Shown here: positions 26,807 through 36,112 of the stretch, in pieces
How positions within the stretch are numbered: position 1 is the stretch's first letter
Layout of the letters: the number at the start of each line of letters is the position of its first letter
Source: JASGDC01 sp047606545
GTDB lineage: Bacteria > Actinomycetota > Actinomycetes > Actinomycetales > Micrococcaceae
Length of the DNA: 64,000 nt
Assembly (NCBI GenBank): GCA_047606545.1
Contig: JASGEI010000018.1
Coordinates: forward strand, 124,001 to 188,000
Reading direction: 5' to 3'
Translations under genes and position numbers: made by a program
The notes under the pieces: model-generated
What the model saw: only the letters and a program-made list of their open reading frames with translations
Told to the model about the DNA's origin: nothing
The model's database searches: none

Positions 26807-28282
26807 ATGACTGTTAGAGTTCGTTTTTGTCCATCGCCTACAGGGTTACCGCATGTTGGTTTAATCCGTACGGCATTATTTAACTGGGCCTATGCTCGGC
26901 ATACAAATGGGAAGTTGGTTTTCCGTATTGAGGATACAGATGCAGCTCGTGACTCACAAGAAAGTTATGAGATGTTGCTTGATGCTATGCGTTGGCTGCA
27001 CATTGATTGGGATGAAGGGGTAGAAGTTGGCGGTCCGCATGAGCCATACCGTCAGTCTCAGCGTAGCGATATCTACCAGGACACAATTAAGAAACTGCTT
27101 GATAAAGGTTATTTATATAAGTCTTACTCCACTCCTGAGGAAGTAGAGGAACGTCATAAAGCTGCTGGACGTAATCCAAAGCTTGGATATGATAACTATG
27201 ATCGGGACTTATCTGACGAGCAAATTGCAGAATTTGAAAAAGAAGGTAGAGAAGCAGTGCTACGTATGCGGATGCCTGATGAAGATATTACTTTCAACGA
27301 TTTAGTACGTGGGGAAGTAACTTTCAAAGCTGGTAGTACTCCTGACTATGTAGTAGTGCGTGCAAATGGTAAACCACTATACACATTCGTGAATCCAGTT
27401 GATGATGCATTAATGCAGATTACTCATGTGCTTCGTGGTGAAGATTTGCTTTCTTCAACTCCACGTCAGATTGCGCTACATCGTGCACTAGTTGATATTG
27501 GGATTGAAAACGATGTTCCAGAATTTGGGCATCTTCCATACGTAATGGGTGATGGTAAGAAGAAACTTTCAAAGCGAGATCCAGAATCTAACCTGTTCCA
27601 CCACCGTGATCGTGGTTTCATTCCAGAAGGTTTGCTTAACTATCTAGCATTGCTTGGTTGGTCAATCAGTCCAGATAACGATATTTTCTCAATGGATGAA
27701 ATGGTTGAAGCTTTTGATATTAAAGATGTACTGGCTAACCCAGCTCGTTTTGATATTAAAAAAGCAGAGTCAATTAACGCAACTCATTTGCGTAAACTAG
27801 AGCCAAAAGATTATCGTAACCGCCTAATTCCTTATCTACAAGCAGGAAATATCTTAGGTAAAGATGTTACAGATAAGGAAAAAGAAATCCTTGATGCCGC
27901 AGTGCCACTAGTGCAAGAGCGCATGAATTTGTTAGGTGAAGCACCAGATATGCTTGGCTTCTTATTCCTTGATGATAAAGACATCGAAATTAAAGATGAT
28001 GCGATGAAGGGTATGCCTGAAAACCTAGGGGAAGTCCTAGATGCTGGTTATGTTGCTCTTGATACAGTCGACGAATCTGACTGGAATACTGATAGTATCC
28101 AAAAAGCACTACGGAGCAAGTTGATTGAAGAATTAGAACTTAAGCCTCGTAAAGCTTTTGGTCCTTTCCGTACGGCAATTAGCGGTCGTCGTATTTCACC
28201 ACCATTATTTGAGTCAATGGAAATCCTTGGTAAGGAAAGCTCTCTTAATCGTATTAAGCAGTTTAAAGCAGCAAAAGCTTAA
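26807..28282 (+). CDS. gltX: Glutamate--tRNA ligase
   Basis: Class I aminoacyl-tRNA synthetase, 491 aa. The HIGH-type motif is PSPTGLPHVGLIRTALF, the KMSKS-type motif is KKKLSKRD. The fold also shows LRGEDLLSSTPRQIALH and HLPYVMGDGKKK. The C-terminal anticodon-binding region runs from about 330 to the end. It probably makes Glu-tRNA-Glu and perhaps also Glu-tRNA-Gln. The ATG follows GAAAGTGAA, and a tRNA-Gln gene lies 103 bp downstream. Confidence 0.95.
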   Translation: MTVRVRFCPSPTGLPHVGLIRTALFNWAYARHTNGKLVFRIEDTDAARDSQESYEMLLDAMRWLHIDWDEGVEVGGPHEPYRQSQRSDIYQDTIKKLLDKGYLYKSYSTPEEVEERHKAAGRNPKLGYDNYDRDLSDEQIAEFEKEGREAVLRMRMPDEDITFNDLVRGEVTFKAGSTPDYVVVRANGKPLYTFVNPVDDALMQITHVLRGEDLLSSTPRQIALHRALVDIGIENDVPEFGHLPYVMGDGKKKLSKRDPESNLFHHRDRGFIPEGLLNYLALLGWSISPDNDIFSMDEMVEAFDIKDVLANPARFDIKKAESINATHLRKLEPKDYRNRLIPYLQAGNILGKDVTDKEKEILDAAVPLVQERMNLLGEAPDMLGFLFLDDKDIEIKDDAMKGMPENLGEVLDAGYVALDTVDESDWNTDSIQKALRSKLIEELELKPRKAFGPFRTAISGRRISPPLFESMEILGKESSLNRIKQFKAAKA

Positions 28283-28385
28283 AACAGAAACTATACTGAT
28301 TTAACCTGTTCATAATTTGAAAAAATGGGAAAAAATCGGTAGAGTTGTAGCTGTTGTTAAAGTTCTCTCACGAGCTTTAACACAT

Positions 28386-28457
28386 TGGGCTATGGTGTAA
28401 TTGGCAACACAGCGGTTTCTGGTACCGTCGTTCTAGGTTCGAGTCCTGGTAGCCCAG
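28386..28457 (+). tRNA. tRNA-Gln (anticodon CTG)
   Basis: Acceptor TGGGCTA/TAGCCCA, D-arm region TGGTGTAATTGGCAACA, anticodon stem-loop GCGGT-TTCTGGT-ACCGT with anticodon CTG, T-arm CTAGGTTCGAGTCCTGG. Discriminator is G and CCA is not encoded. Confidence 0.93.
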
Positions 28458-28461
28458 CTTG

Positions 28462-28503
28462 ATTCTCTTTCCCTAACATTCCAAGGGAGGGAGAATTTTT
28501 TAT
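28462..28503 (+). terminator. Terminator after tRNA-Gln
   Basis: ATTCTC and GAGAAT enclose an inner TCCCT/AGGGA stem, followed by a run of T (28496-28503). It begins 5 bp after the tRNA. Confidence 0.85.
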
Positions 28504-28625
28504 TATTCTTAAAAGCCATATTTATGGTGGCTGTGCTTATTAAGTTTAAAGAAATCATTTATGCTTAAGCTTTGATTGCTTAGCATTATTTCTATCTCTA
28601 TGTTGGATTACAGTGAGAATTTATA

Positions 28626-29894
28626 TTATGCCCATAAATAACTAAGTGGAATTTTCCAAATGTTATTACTAAGTGGAACTACTTTATCGCCAGTGTAGAA
28701 TACAATGCCTCCAGCATAATATTTCTTGTATTTTTCATAGTTGGCAAACCACTTGATATGCTTTTCTGCGTTATAAGCTGTTGCACTTGATTTAATTTCG
28801 ATACAAATTAGTTTCTTTTCAGAATTTTCAAGAATAAGGTCAATCTCATGTTTGTTTTTATCTCGGTAGTGATAGGCCTTAGTGTAAAGGTCAGCAGTAA
28901 TATGTAATTGTCTTAAAATTTCGTTTATAGCAAAAGTTTCAAATAGTTGTCCATTGTAACCAGAATCTAACATAGGGTTAAATTTCTCAAGGTTGACGTT
29001 GGCAATGCTGGCTGCTAACCCACTGTCGTTAAAAAGAATTTTCGGACGTTTAACTATCTTACTTGGTGTACTTATTGACCAGCCAGGAAGTGAGCGGACT
29101 AGAAATAGCTTCTCAAAGACATCTAAGTATTCTTGACCGGTATTATTATTCATTCCTAGAGCTTTTGAAAATTCAGTTTTAACAAATTCTTGGCAGGTAC
29201 CTGATGCTAATAGTTCGAATGCCTTTGTTAAATTATCAACTGGTTTATATGACCCAAAGCTTTCCTGATCTTTCGATAGTAAACTTTGTATATAATTCTT
29301 AAGATAACGTCTGCTCTGTTTTAGATTTTTAGAGAAAATAACTTCAGGATATCCTCCAGTAAGAGCATAGTTATAATACTCTTGTTTGCTTATATTACTT
29401 TGAAAACCAAAAATTTCTTTAAAATTTGGGTTTTCAATATCTAAAATTCTAGCTATTCTAGTTGAAGTTTCGTGAATTTCATTTTGAGAAAGTGGGTCCA
29501 ATTCAAAATGCACAATACGACCTGCTAAAGAGTCTGGTGCACGAGATGAAGTTAGAGTGTAAGTGCTGCCTGTAAGTAGAAATTGACCTTTTCTTGAAGA
29601 AGAATCAACTTGCATTTTTAAAGGACGCCATAATTCTGGTGCTAGTTGAACTTCATCTATGATGACTACGCCTTCTTCGTTTATTTTCAATAAACTCTTA
29701 GGGTCATTTTTTGCTTGTTGAAGCATGTCATCATCGTCCAAAGTTATATAAATTGCTTTAAGTTCTTCACCAATCTCTTGGACTAATGTACTTTTACCTA
29801 CTTGGCGTGCACCTTGAACATAGACTATTTTTGAAAAGCTTAAGGCATCTATAACTTCTTTTTTAATCCTTCGCTTTACCTTTTTATTTGTCAT
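28626..29894 (-). CDS. AAA ATPase with DUF4143 domain
   Basis: A 422-aa P-loop ATPase of the AAA_14/DUF4143 type. The N-terminal half has Walker A GARQVGKSTL, Walker B GVVIIDEVQLAP and a sensor-like FLLTGSTYTL. The C-terminal half has the DUF4143 winged-helix and nuclease-like region ending in YHYRDKNKHEIDLILENSEKKLICIEIKSS, whose D and E-x-K residues resemble a PD-(D/E)XK core. Such proteins are common, often horizontally moved and poorly understood. ATG 29894 is chosen because AGGAG lies 8 bases upstream. It starts the accessory region after tRNA-Gln. Confidence 0.85.
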   Translation of the reverse strand: MTNKKVKRRIKKEVIDALSFSKIVYVQGARQVGKSTLVQEIGEELKAIYITLDDDDMLQQAKNDPKSLLKINEEGVVIIDEVQLAPELWRPLKMQVDSSSRKGQFLLTGSTYTLTSSRAPDSLAGRIVHFELDPLSQNEIHETSTRIARILDIENPNFKEIFGFQSNISKQEYYNYALTGGYPEVIFSKNLKQSRRYLKNYIQSLLSKDQESFGSYKPVDNLTKAFELLASGTCQEFVKTEFSKALGMNNNTGQEYLDVFEKLFLVRSLPGWSISTPSKIVKRPKILFNDSGLAASIANVNLEKFNPMLDSGYNGQLFETFAINEILRQLHITADLYTKAYHYRDKNKHEIDLILENSEKKLICIEIKSSATAYNAEKHIKWFANYEKYKKYYAGGIVFYTGDKVVPLSNNIWKIPLSYLWA

Positions 29895-29931
29895 ATTCAA
29901 ATCTCCTATTTTTAGTGCAATATAAGGTAAT

Positions 29932-30005
29932 TCTAGGTATGCTCCTGAAAAAAGTATAGGTATGCTCCTGAAAAAAGTCTAGGTATGCTCCTGAAAAAAG
30001 TCTAG
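29932..30005. repeat. Tandem 23-bp repeat, three full copies
   Basis: The unit TAGGTATGCTCCTGAAAAAAG (with a preceding TC or TA) occurs three times head to tail at 29932-29954, 29955-29977 and 29978-30000, plus a 5-bp start of a fourth. Copies differ at one base. It lies 38 bp upstream of the DUF4143 gene start and 264 bp before the integrase, within a 374-bp region without other genes. It could be a set of regulator sites or iterons, or simple slippage; nothing decides. Confidence 0.9.
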
Positions 30006-30268
30006 AATGTTTATCTCAAATTGTCACTTTATTCAACAAGTTGGTCACGAACTTTGTAGCGATGCCTGAACATTATAACTACGATTCAATAATATAAAAT
30101 GTATAAATAAGTGGTTGTATGGTTATTACTACTTTCCATTTTCTGTATATAGAGTATAGTATTCTGAATATTTCAGGTATTCCTAATTAGTCATTAACTC
30201 GTATTTAGAAATATTGCTTAGACTACTCCTTTATCAAATAAAACTTATATATAGGGAGTAGGATATCT

Positions 30269-31195
30269 ATGACTGATTGTTTGCTATTTCATGATTATTT
30301 CAAACAGTGGATTGAACTGTATAAATTAAATGCAGTGCGTGAGGTAACTTTTAAAAAATATAGAGTAACGCATAGCCAACTAGTTGCATTAGCACCGCAA
30401 TTAAAAATCAATGAAATAACTAGAATGAATTATCAGCAGTTGCTTAACAAATATGCAGTTAATCATGAAAAGCGAACTACTTCAGATTTCCACCATCAAC
30501 TTAAATCAGCTTTATTAGATGCTTTAGATGAAGGTTTAATTGAGCGAGATCCGACACGCAAAGCAGTAATTAAAGGCACTTTACAGCGTAAACACAAAGC
30601 AAAGTTTCTAAACCAAAATGAGTTAACGAAACTTTTAAGAGGATTAGAGCTAACTGAGGACATATCTTGGGACTGGTTTATTCTTTTAGTTGCAAAAACA
30701 GGGCTTCGCTATGGCGAAGCTTTAGGATTAACATCTAAAGATTTTGATTTTAGGAAATCATTATTAACTATAAATAAAACATGGAACTATAAAAGTGCTA
30801 ATCAAGGTTTTGCTCAGACAAAAAATCAATCTTCGGTACGAAAAATTAATTTAGATAAAGAAACGGCTAGACAATTTAGATTATTAATTAAAGATCTACC
30901 AAAAACTAACCCAATTTTTGTGCCAAACAAAACAAAAATATTTAACGAAGCGGTAAATAAAAGATTAGAAATACTATGTGCACAGGCAAATATTCCAATC
31001 ATTAGTCTACATGGCTTGCGTCATACTCATGCTTCGTTGTTGCTTTATGCGGGAGTGTCAACAGCGTCAGTAGCAAAGCGTTTGGGGCATTCAAATATTG
31101 GTGTTACTCAAAAGACCTACTTGCATATTATTCGAGAATTGGAGATTCAAGACAGTAAGAAAATAATGAAATATTTAGGGAACTTATGCTTATAG
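30269..31195 (+). CDS. Tyrosine recombinase/integrase
   Basis: A 308-aa site-specific recombinase. The N-terminal core-binding domain is at about 5-95 (FHDYFKQWIELYKLNAVREVTF). The catalytic domain shows the R in AKTGLRYGEALGL, the H-x-x-R box LHGLRHTHASLL, RLGHSNIGVTQKTY with the second His and the nucleophilic Tyr, and lacks the arm-binding AP2-like domain found in many phage integrases. Start ATG 30269 follows GGGAGTAGGA. It is the only mobile-element gene here; no excisionase, relaxase or capsid gene accompanies it, so this is likely a remnant. Confidence 0.88.
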   Translation: MTDCLLFHDYFKQWIELYKLNAVREVTFKKYRVTHSQLVALAPQLKINEITRMNYQQLLNKYAVNHEKRTTSDFHHQLKSALLDALDEGLIERDPTRKAVIKGTLQRKHKAKFLNQNELTKLLRGLELTEDISWDWFILLVAKTGLRYGEALGLTSKDFDFRKSLLTINKTWNYKSANQGFAQTKNQSSVRKINLDKETARQFRLLIKDLPKTNPIFVPNKTKIFNEAVNKRLEILCAQANIPIISLHGLRHTHASLLLYAGVSTASVAKRLGHSNIGVTQKTYLHIIRELEIQDSKKIMKYLGNLCL

Positions 31196-31272
31196 CAAAC
31201 TATATATTATTCTATATTCAAAACTCATCTATCATAGACTAAGAGTTAAAAGAGAATTGGATGTAAAAGTTT

Positions 31273-32115
31273 ATGAGTATCAAAGCCATAGTAACTGATA
31301 TTGACGGTACACTTTGCAGTACACAGCATGGTATTTTACCTAAGACTAGAGAAGCTTTAATTGAAGCCCAAAAGAGTGGCATCAAACTTATCTTAGCTTC
31401 TGGTCGCCCAACGGCAGGAATGAAGTGGTTTGCTGATCAGCTAAATCTAAGTGAGTATGGTGGTTATTTAGTTGCATACAATGGCGCCGAAGTCGTGGAC
31501 TATGCTACTGGCAAAGTTGTTCATGATGATTTGCTAACTGGTGAAGAAGCAAGCACAGTGCTTAAGCACGCTAAAAATTTTGATTTAATTCCAATTATCC
31601 CAACGAAGGATACTTTATACGGAAATAAAAAGGACAATATGCCTTTCTATTTTGAGCAGATGAACCAAACTGTTCAATTACTTGAGCAACAAGCCAAGGC
31701 AGTTCAACTAGAATTACAACTAGAAGACGATGTTTCAAAAGTAATTGATTTCCCAGTGTATAAAGTCATCCTTGCTGGGGAAGAAGATTACCTAAAACGA
31801 TACCATCAAGAAATTGCAGCACCTTTCCAGGGAAAGCTTAACTCAGTATTCTCTGCAGCAGTATTCTTTGAATTTATGTCTAAGAATGTCGATAAATCAA
31901 CTGGAGTTGCAAAAGTATTTGAAAAGTTAAATATTGATCCCAAAGATACGGTTGCGTTTGGTGATAACGGTAATGACCTTGGCATGATTAAGTATGCTGG
32001 TACTGGAGTTGCGATGCATAACGCAGTGCCAGAGTTAAAGGACGCAGCTGATATAGTTACTTTATCTAATAACGAAAATGGCATTGCTTTCACTTTGGAG
32101 CAACTGCTTAGTTAA
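31273..32115 (+). CDS. Cof-type HAD-IIB phosphatase
   Basis: Cytoplasmic phosphatase, 280 aa. Motif I is VTDIDGTLCS, motif II ILASGRP, the cap domain is about 90-200, motif III is VYKVILAG plus a Lys further on, and motif IV is VAFGDNGNDLGMI. Family members dephosphorylate sugar phosphates, riboflavin intermediates or nucleotides. The exact substrate is not visible. The stop is 5 bp before the NUDIX gene, so the two may share a message. Confidence 0.9.
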   Translation: MSIKAIVTDIDGTLCSTQHGILPKTREALIEAQKSGIKLILASGRPTAGMKWFADQLNLSEYGGYLVAYNGAEVVDYATGKVVHDDLLTGEEASTVLKHAKNFDLIPIIPTKDTLYGNKKDNMPFYFEQMNQTVQLLEQQAKAVQLELQLEDDVSKVIDFPVYKVILAGEEDYLKRYHQEIAAPFQGKLNSVFSAAVFFEFMSKNVDKSTGVAKVFEKLNIDPKDTVAFGDNGNDLGMIKYAGTGVAMHNAVPELKDAADIVTLSNNENGIAFTLEQLLS

Positions 32116-32120
32116 AACTT

Positions 32121-32507
32121 ATGAAAACTTTTAGGGTAGTGGCTGCCATTATTCAAGATGGCAATAAAATACTTGCTACACAGCGTGCAACAGGTCAATT
32201 TGCTAATGGTTGGGAATTTCCTGGTGGCAAGATTGAACAAAATGAAGAGCCTGAAACAGCACTTGTGCGCGAAATTAGAGAAGAACTTGATGCCGAAATA
32301 AATGTAGAAGAGCATTTCTACAAAGTTGATTACAAATACCCTGATTTCCATCTGTTGATGGAGTGCTACCTATGTAGGTTAAAAGGTGATTTCAAATTAT
32401 TGGAACATAAGTCTGCCAAATGGGTAACAAAAGAAACGATTCGTGACTTGGATTGGCTTCCAGCTGATGAGCCTGTTATTGAGAAACTCGCTGATGAAGT
32501 AATGTAA
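32121..32507 (+). CDS. NUDIX hydrolase, MutT-like
   Basis: A 128-aa protein close in length and layout to 8-oxo-dGTP diphosphatase MutT. The NUDIX box is complete: GGKIEQNEEPETALVREIREEL, i.e. G-x5-E-x7-REUxEE. The strand FANGWEFPGGKIE and the C-terminal AKWVTKETIRDLDWLPADEP match the MutT nucleotide-sanitising subfamily. It is the last gene before the CRISPR locus and the tracrRNA promoter begins at its stop codon. Confidence 0.88.
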   Translation: MKTFRVVAAIIQDGNKILATQRATGQFANGWEFPGGKIEQNEEPETALVREIREELDAEINVEEHFYKVDYKYPDFHLLMECYLCRLKGDFKLLEHKSAKWVTKETIRDLDWLPADEPVIEKLADEVM

Positions 32508-32508
32508 T

Positions 32509-32538
32509 TTGCTTATATACAAAGGTTCATGTTCTAAT
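32509..32538 (+). promoter_or_regulatory. Predicted tracrRNA promoter
   Basis: Extended -10 TG-t-TCTAAT (32530-32538, five of six bases of TATAAT) with TTGCTT at 32509-32514 as a weak -35, spacing 18. The expected start is about 32545, precisely where the anti-repeat begins. Confidence 0.55.
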
Positions 32539-32544
32539 TAAAGT

Positions 32545-32636
32545 GAGATTTTAAGAAGATTCTCAATAAGATTCCAAGTTTCGGCTGTGGGATTTTGATT
32601 TTATTAATCCCGTCTTTATGGCGGGATTTCGTTTTT
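32545..32636 (+). ncRNA. tracrRNA of the type II-C CRISPR system
   Basis: The 22 bases at 32545-32566 equal the CRISPR repeat (on this strand) except for two C-to-T changes, so the RNA can pair with the repeat part of minus-strand crRNAs over 22 bp, the two changes giving G-U pairs. Then follow a linker (CCAAGTTTCGGCTGTGG, nexus region) and a GGGATT...AATCCC element. The end is a rho-independent terminator: AATCCCG (32606-32612) pairs with CGGGATT (32622-32628), followed by CGTTTTT. Expected length is about 92 nt. The position just upstream of cas9 and the same-strand orientation are usual for type II-C loci. Confidence 0.85.
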
Positions 32637-32737
32637 ACTATATAACTTTTGTTCCGATAAGCCTACTTATTAATTTTGTCGTAACTAGAGTATAAAGTTA
32701 TTCTTAGATAGTAAAACTTAACTGGTAAGGAAGAACA

Positions 32738-35700
32738 ATGAAGTTCAATAAAAATATTGATATTGAGAATTGGAAACTTGGTATAGATGTTGGGGCTAGG
32801 TCAGTTGGAATATCAGCAATTGAATTTGATGATGACGATTATCCAATAAATGTTCTAGCAAGTTCGTCTTTTATTCATGATGGTAATGTGTATGATGAAA
32901 AAACCAAAGAAACGAAAAAGGCTGTTGCGGGAGTTAATCGACGTATTCGCAAAATGCGTAGACGTAAGATAAAGCGATTACAAGAGCTAAATAAAGTTTT
33001 ACGAGAAGATGGCTTTATATTTCAAGAAACTAAAGGACATAGTTTTGAACCTTGGTATGCTCGGAAAATCTTAGTAGAAACTAAAGTGCCGGATAAAGAT
33101 TTCAAAAAATTATTTCCAATAGCTATTGAGCATATTGCAAGGCACCGGGGCTGGGCAAATCCTTGGAAGAGTTTGCCGAGTATTACTGTTGCAAGTGAAA
33201 AACCTACTATGCAGTTCTTAGATAAGGCAAAAGATGCCAAAGAACGGCACAATCTAGATGAAACACCAGATACCTATGGACAGATAGGCGCCTTGCACTA
33301 TGAAAAACAAATTCCAGTGCGAGGTCCCAAAAAAGATACTAAAGAGAAAGAGCTCGATTATCGTTTATATAAAGAAGATTTAATTCGAGAGTTTCGTCTT
33401 ATCTGTAACAAGCAAGACAAAGCAGAACTATTTAACAAATATGTTGGGTTAATTTTCGAACAAGAAAAGCCAAAAGTTCCAGTTGACAGAGTTGGTAAGG
33501 ATCCACTACCAGGGCAGGAGAATCTGCCTCGAGCTCCGAAAAGCTCTTACGAATTCCAAGCATATCGAATAATTACATTCTTAAAAAATTTAAGGATTAG
33601 AGAAGATGGCGAAAAATTTCCCTTGACACCTGCACAGACAAATTTGGTAGCTGAAAAACTTTTCAATTGGACAAAACCTGTAGCTCCTGAGTATATAGAT
33701 ATTGCTGAATGGTTGAATATAGAACTTAACGATATTGTCAGTAAACCAGTTTTATTTGATGATGAAGTAGTTAAGAATGTACCTTTTAACAAAACTTTAC
33801 AACAGTTAAAAAAGAGTGGTAAAAGTGGATTCACTAAGAAATCAGATTTCATGCAATGGTTTGATAAAGCTTCACAAGCTCAACAAAAAGCTATGGTTAT
33901 GTTTGTTATAGATACGACAGATTATTCTTATAAAATAGCTGAAGAAGCTGATATTTTAGAAATTTTCAATAATTTCAGTGAAGAAACTCAAGATAAATTA
34001 GAGAATTTTCAAGGTGAAGCTGGTAGGGCTGCGTACAGTGCTGAAAGCTTAGATATGCTTACGGAAGATATGCTTGAAAATAATCATGATTTACATGAAG
34101 CTCGCAAAGCTGTTTTTAAAGTTGATAATGAGTGGAAACCACCAATTGACACCCTTGAAGATCCAATAGACCATCCTGTGGTGTCCCGAGTTAATAATAT
34201 AATCAGACGTTTCTTACATAATGCCGTAGTACAATGGGGGATTCCTAGTGATGTAATTATTGAAACTGCTAGAGAAGGTTTGTCCTCCGCAAGAGTTGCT
34301 GAAGATTTAAAGAAAGCACAAAATAAAAGAAGAAAGGAAAACCAAGAGCTTACTAATGAACTCAAAAAACGTGGCATTGAGAAGCCGTCTCGTTCTGATC
34401 TAGTAAGGTATCAAATTTGGAAACGTCAAAATTGTGCTTGCCTATATTGTGGGGATCCAGTTGAATTACTAAACTCAGAAATTGATCACATAGTTCCTCG
34501 CAAAGCTGGTGGGTCAAGTAAGCGAGAAAATTTAGCTGTTGCTTGCCGTGGGTGTAACCAACGGAAATCAAATATGCCATTTACCCTTTTTGCGCAAAAG
34601 CCTTATAAAGAAGGTATTAGTTTAGATAAAGCAGTTGAACGCGTGAACGCTTGGATACGACCAAATGAATTAAATCCGAAGCAGTTTGATAACTTTAAAC
34701 GTAGCATCATAACTCGGCTAAAAAATAATTTCTTGGTAGAGCCACCTGTAGATGAACGTAGTATTCAAAGTACAGCTTATGCAGCTGTCGAAATGCGCAA
34801 ACGTATTCAAGGTAGTTTACAGAAATGGCAAAAAGAAAATAATGACGATAAGAAAATTACTTATCGTGTATATCGAGGTGGCGTAACATCTGAAGCTCGT
34901 AAAGCTGGCGAAATTGACCACAAACTTCGTATTCGCGGTGCTGATGTAAAAAGTAGATTGGACAGACGGCACCATGCTGTTGATGCTGCAGTGTTAACCT
35001 TGCTGAAAGATCCAGTATCTAGGGTATTAGCAGTACGTCAGTTTAAGCGTTGGGAATATCGACAAACTGGTCTTCCAGAGTTTGGTGATTGGAAGTATTA
35101 TACTGGTGCAGATTTTATTGAACGAAATAGCTATACTAAGTGGCAAAAACAGTCAAAGGTGCTAGCTGATTTATTATTTGAAACAATAGAAAAAGATAAA
35201 GTATCAGTAGTTCCCACCCCACCTCGATTAGCTCCTAAAGTAGGGAAAGTCCACGATGATACGATCCGTCCATTAGAAAAGAAAAAGTTGGGGGATGAGT
35301 ATACTTTTAATGATTTGTTAAGAATCTGTGATGATAAAATTTTTGAACAGTTATACAAGCTTTTAGCAAAGAACAAAGTGCCAGCAGATGAAGAAAGAGA
35401 AGTCATTACAGCTTCTGGCAAGAGACTAACTGCAACTGATGACATTTTCTTATTGCCAAATACTACTAGTATTAAAGTACGAACTGGCGCAGCTGACCTT
35501 GGCAAATCAACACATCATATTCGTGTAATTGCTTGGCAAAGTGCTAAAGGAAAAGTTGAAATTGTAGGTATAGTAATCCATGGAGTTGATCTTGTAAGTA
35601 TTCCAGACGATGAAATATTTACCTTTAAGATTCAAAAACATAGTGAAATTTTCCGCAGAGGGTACAACCAAAAAATTACCAAATATCTTCTAGATGGTGG

Positions 35701-36106
35701 AAAATATCAACAAATTGGTATTTTATTACCTGGTGACGAAGTGGAAATTAACCTAGATAATTTTTCTGAAGTCAAGAATGAATTTGGGCGAAGTGTACAA
35801 GAAGTTCCAGAAATTCGTTGGCAGGTTAGAAGCTTTGAAAAAGCTCGTAATAGACTATTTTTAAAGCCACTTTTATTAGCTGAAGAAGGTTTGAATAACT
35901 TAAAAGAAAATGAAAAGAATAAAATAATAGAAAAAGTCGTAAAAGGTAACACAAGGATAATAATCGAAAGCCTTTTGAAAGAAAAAGGAACTAAGATTAT
36001 CCGCCGTACAGCTCTTGGTAAACCTCGATGGAAACCACGTGATGAAACTGATGTATTTGTTTCTTGGACACCATCTGAGGAAATCAAAAAGCTTTTTAAA
36101 CAATGA
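32738..36106 (+). CDS. cas9: Type II-C CRISPR-associated endonuclease Cas9
   Basis: RNA-guided DNA endonuclease, 1122 aa, in the compact II-C size range. All catalytic residues are visible: RuvC-I Asp17 in LGIDVGARSVGI, RuvC-II Glu509 in VIIETAREG, RuvC-III His746/Asp749 in HHAVDAAVL, and HNH His584 in EIDHIVPRKAGG with Asn607. The HNH domain also has a CxxC pair at 568/571 and another at 603/606, a zinc ribbon typical of II-C enzymes. The arginine-rich bridge helix is NRRIRKMRRRKIKRLQ near 68-84. The C-terminal ~350 residues hold the wedge and PAM-interacting domains, whose PAM cannot be read. ATG 32738 follows AAGGAAG. cas1 begins 6 bp after the stop. Confidence 0.97.
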   Translation: MKFNKNIDIENWKLGIDVGARSVGISAIEFDDDDYPINVLASSSFIHDGNVYDEKTKETKKAVAGVNRRIRKMRRRKIKRLQELNKVLREDGFIFQETKGHSFEPWYARKILVETKVPDKDFKKLFPIAIEHIARHRGWANPWKSLPSITVASEKPTMQFLDKAKDAKERHNLDETPDTYGQIGALHYEKQIPVRGPKKDTKEKELDYRLYKEDLIREFRLICNKQDKAELFNKYVGLIFEQEKPKVPVDRVGKDPLPGQENLPRAPKSSYEFQAYRIITFLKNLRIREDGEKFPLTPAQTNLVAEKLFNWTKPVAPEYIDIAEWLNIELNDIVSKPVLFDDEVVKNVPFNKTLQQLKKSGKSGFTKKSDFMQWFDKASQAQQKAMVMFVIDTTDYSYKIAEEADILEIFNNFSEETQDKLENFQGEAGRAAYSAESLDMLTEDMLENNHDLHEARKAVFKVDNEWKPPIDTLEDPIDHPVVSRVNNIIRRFLHNAVVQWGIPSDVIIETAREGLSSARVAEDLKKAQNKRRKENQELTNELKKRGIEKPSRSDLVRYQIWKRQNCACLYCGDPVELLNSEIDHIVPRKAGGSSKRENLAVACRGCNQRKSNMPFTLFAQKPYKEGISLDKAVERVNAWIRPNELNPKQFDNFKRSIITRLKNNFLVEPPVDERSIQSTAYAAVEMRKRIQGSLQKWQKENNDDKKITYRVYRGGVTSEARKAGEIDHKLRIRGADVKSRLDRRHHAVDAAVLTLLKDPVSRVLAVRQFKRWEYRQTGLPEFGDWKYYTGADFIERNSYTKWQKQSKVLADLLFETIEKDKVSVVPTPPRLAPKVGKVHDDTIRPLEKKKLGDEYTFNDLLRICDDKIFEQLYKLLAKNKVPADEEREVITASGKRLTATDDIFLLPNTTSIKVRTGAADLGKSTHHIRVIAWQSAKGKVEIVGIVIHGVDLVSIPDDEIFTFKIQKHSEIFRRGYNQKITKYLLDGGKYQQIGILLPGDEVEINLDNFSEVKNEFGRSVQEVPEIRWQVRSFEKARNRLFLKPLLLAEEGLNNLKENEKNKIIEKVVKGNTRIIIESLLKEKGTKIIRRTALGKPRWKPRDETDVFVSWTPSEEIKKLFKQ

Positions 36107-36112
36107 GCTAAT

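Noticed and set aside
28410..32507. attL/attR pair from the tRNA-Gln 3' end
   Set aside because: No second copy of the T-arm and acceptor sequence was found by eye within the accessory region.
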